64,000 nt of DNA from Edaphobacter aggregans. GTDB lineage: Bacteria; Acidobacteriota; Terriglobia; Terriglobales; Acidobacteriaceae. Each line of letters begins with the position of its first letter. Positions within the stretch are counted from its first letter, which is position 1. A model generated the notes under the pieces. The model was not told the origin of the DNA. It worked only from the letters and a program-made list of their open reading frames with translations, and made no database searches. Shown one piece after another: positions 60,969 to 64,000 of this stretch. Location: NCBI GenBank assembly GCA_022736715.1, contig DZDJ01000012.1, forward strand, positions 1-64,000. Reading direction: 5' to 3'. The position numbers were made by a program, and so were the translations under genes.

Positions 60969-61436
60969 ATGGACGAAATACTGAAACAGCTCGGCGGTCT
61001 TGTGCTCGGCTCAGTGCCGACGATTGTGCTTTTTCTGCTGCTGGTGATTGCCTATCGCTACCTGGTGCATGGTCCGTTGAAAAAGACCCTTGCTGAGCGT
61101 CGCGAGCACACCGTTGGCGCAATGGAGAAGGCGCAGGCGGCCATTGCTGCGGCCGAGGCAAAATCTCTGGAATATGAAACCAGCCTGCGCACTGCGCGTG
61201 GGGCCATCTTTCAGGCGCGTGAATTGCGCCTGCAGAAGTGGCAGGCCGAGCGCGATGCTGCGCTGGCAACGGCCCGTCTGGCTTCGCAGAACCGCGTGCA
61301 GATTGCCCGTCGGCAGATTGAGCAGAGCGCGGGCCAGGCCCGCCTGCAGGTGGAGTTGTCCACGGACCAGTTGGCAGAGCAGGTGCTCAGGGCCGTATTG
61401 CCGGCCCCGGTTGCCACTCCGGAGAGCTCCCGGTGA
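60969..61436 (+). CDS. ATP synthase F0 subunit b' (peripheral stalk)
   Basis: A 155-residue b-type subunit. One N-terminal membrane helix (VPTIVLFLLLVIAYRYLV) is followed by a long charged coiled coil rich in Ala, Glu, Gln and Arg (RREHTVGAMEKAQAAIAAAEA). It forms the stator with the second b subunit encoded next; the genes overlap by four bases (GTGA). Lack of a signal-like leader distinguishes it from the next subunit. The membrane subunits a and c are not upstream. Confidence 0.88.
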   Translation: MDEILKQLGGLVLGSVPTIVLFLLLVIAYRYLVHGPLKKTLAERREHTVGAMEKAQAAIAAAEAKSLEYETSLRTARGAIFQARELRLQKWQAERDAALATARLASQNRVQIARRQIEQSAGQARLQVELSTDQLAEQVLRAVLPAPVATPESSR

Positions 61437-62166
61437 ATTCCATAAAAAATAAAGTTCCCAGGCTGCTGCAGGCGGCGGTGCTTGTGGCCGCATTGTTGAC
61501 CGCTGCTCCCGTATTGCATGCAGAGCCGCAGGCTGCGGCGCCAGCGGCAGCCTCTGCAACAGAAGGCACGCAACATCACCACGATGTGATGCAGCGGGAA
61601 GAGTCGGGCGAAGAGATCAATATCTATCGCCACTCACCCATGGTGGCCAAAATTGGCCAGGCCTTTGGGATGAGTGCAGAGAGCACAGCCCGCCTGTTTG
61701 AGACCATCAATTTCATCATTCTGGCCAGCGTCATTCTCTGGTTTGTTTTCAAATCAGTGCCGAAGCTCTTCCGCAATCGCGCCAGTGCAATCCAGCAGCA
61801 TTTGGCGGACGCGCGCACTGCGACCGAAGATGCCGGTCTGCGGCTGGCAGGTGTGGAGCAGCGGCTGGCAAGGCTGGACGGCGAAATTGCGGCCATTCGT
61901 GCCCAGGCCGAGCAGATTACGGCCCAGGACGAATCGCGGATCAAGGCCTCGGTGGAAGAGGAAAAGAACAAGATTATCGCCGCCGCTGAGCAGGAGATTA
62001 GCACTGCGACGGCCACGGCGCAGCGTGAAATCCGTAAATACGCTGCGGAACTGGCCATCGATCAGGCCGCCCGCCGTGTGGCCATCAATGCAGAAACAGA
62101 CCGTCTGCTGGTGCAGAGCTTTGCTGGCCGCCTGATTGGCGACGAAGGCAAGGGAGGGCAGAACTG

Positions 62167-62167
<1 letters not shown>
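61433..62167 (+). CDS. atpF: ATP synthase F0 subunit b with N-terminal signal-like segment
   Basis: A 244-residue b subunit. It begins with a GTG (MNSIKNKVPRLLQAAVLVAAL) and an extra hydrophobic, signal-peptide-like segment ending near LHA, then a polar linker with a His cluster, the real membrane helix TINFIILASVILWFVFKSVP, and the stalk coiled coil. The length exceeds the usual 160 residues because of the leader. Its end overlaps the delta start by one base (TGATG). Partner of the b' subunit in a heterodimeric stalk. Confidence 0.88.

Positions 62168-64000
<1,833 letters not shown>

Overview
The window reads as a chromosome segment of an Acidobacteriota bacterium, most likely of the Terriglobales/Acidobacteriaceae type. 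This is inferred from protein character (methionine synthase split into two chains, DUF971, LssY_C, DUF4397 and beta-propeller lipoproteins, many small secreted proteins, a partial F-ATPase cluster starting b'-b-delta-alpha) and from moderately GC-rich DNA. No rRNA marker is present, so the assignment is an inference.

Layout. 1-7.3 kb: tRNA-Ala, OsmC peroxidase, aldehyde dehydrogenase, homoserine dehydrogenase, a secreted ABM-like protein, an AzgA purine permease and a DUF985 cupin. 7.3-16.1 kb: LssY_C protein, lipoprotein, small His/Arg/Gln-rich secreted protein, SAH hydrolase, short-chain dehydrogenase, a tRNA-Gly/tRNA-Cys unit, class III aminotransferase and an epimerase. 16.2-19.4 kb: sialate O-acetylesterase followed by a FucP/GluP-type sugar permease. 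19.5-26.5 kb: a complete RND efflux operon with a divergent LysR regulator and a good LysR box between them. 26.5-38 kb: an accessory-looking stretch where housekeeping genes (orphan ABC ATPase, TauE/SafE, SemiSWEET, DUF971, split MetH, pyrophosphatase) sit among decayed insertion sequences, two families of short palindromic elements and an integrase tail beside tRNA-Val. 38-46 kb: a CDP-alcohol phosphatidyltransferase, a 56-codon zinc-ribbon-like protein and a full ISC iron-sulfur operon (rrf2-iscS-iscU-iscA-hscB-hscA-fdx-iscX) followed closely by a beta-carbonic anhydrase. 46-58.5 kb: yraN, a GABA/acetylornithine-type aminotransferase, a DMT exporter, cysS, tsaD, a tRNA nucleotidyltransferase, an M28 peptidase, two lipoproteins and a DegT aminotransferase. 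58.8-64 kb: hfq-hflX and the start of the ATP synthase operon, which runs off the end in atpA.

Genes that work together: hom, split metH and ahcY belong to methionine synthesis and the methyl cycle; the ISC genes form one assembly line; adaptor, pump and outer-membrane channel form one tripartite efflux pump; cysS, tsaD and cca act on tRNA; hfq and hflX keep the pairing known from proteobacteria.

The most interesting signals are (i) a 114-117 bp MITE-like family with TATAGCGG termini and apparent TA target sites, one copy of which splits an IS5-type transposase remnant; (ii) a second, unrelated family of about 130 bp hairpin elements with CTAAAGCAAAAGCAG termini; (iii) an HscB with a eukaryote-like N-terminal tetracysteine module; (iv) paired palindromes in front of iscS; and (v) a possible integration scar at tRNA-Val. 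No CRISPR array or obvious defence system was found.
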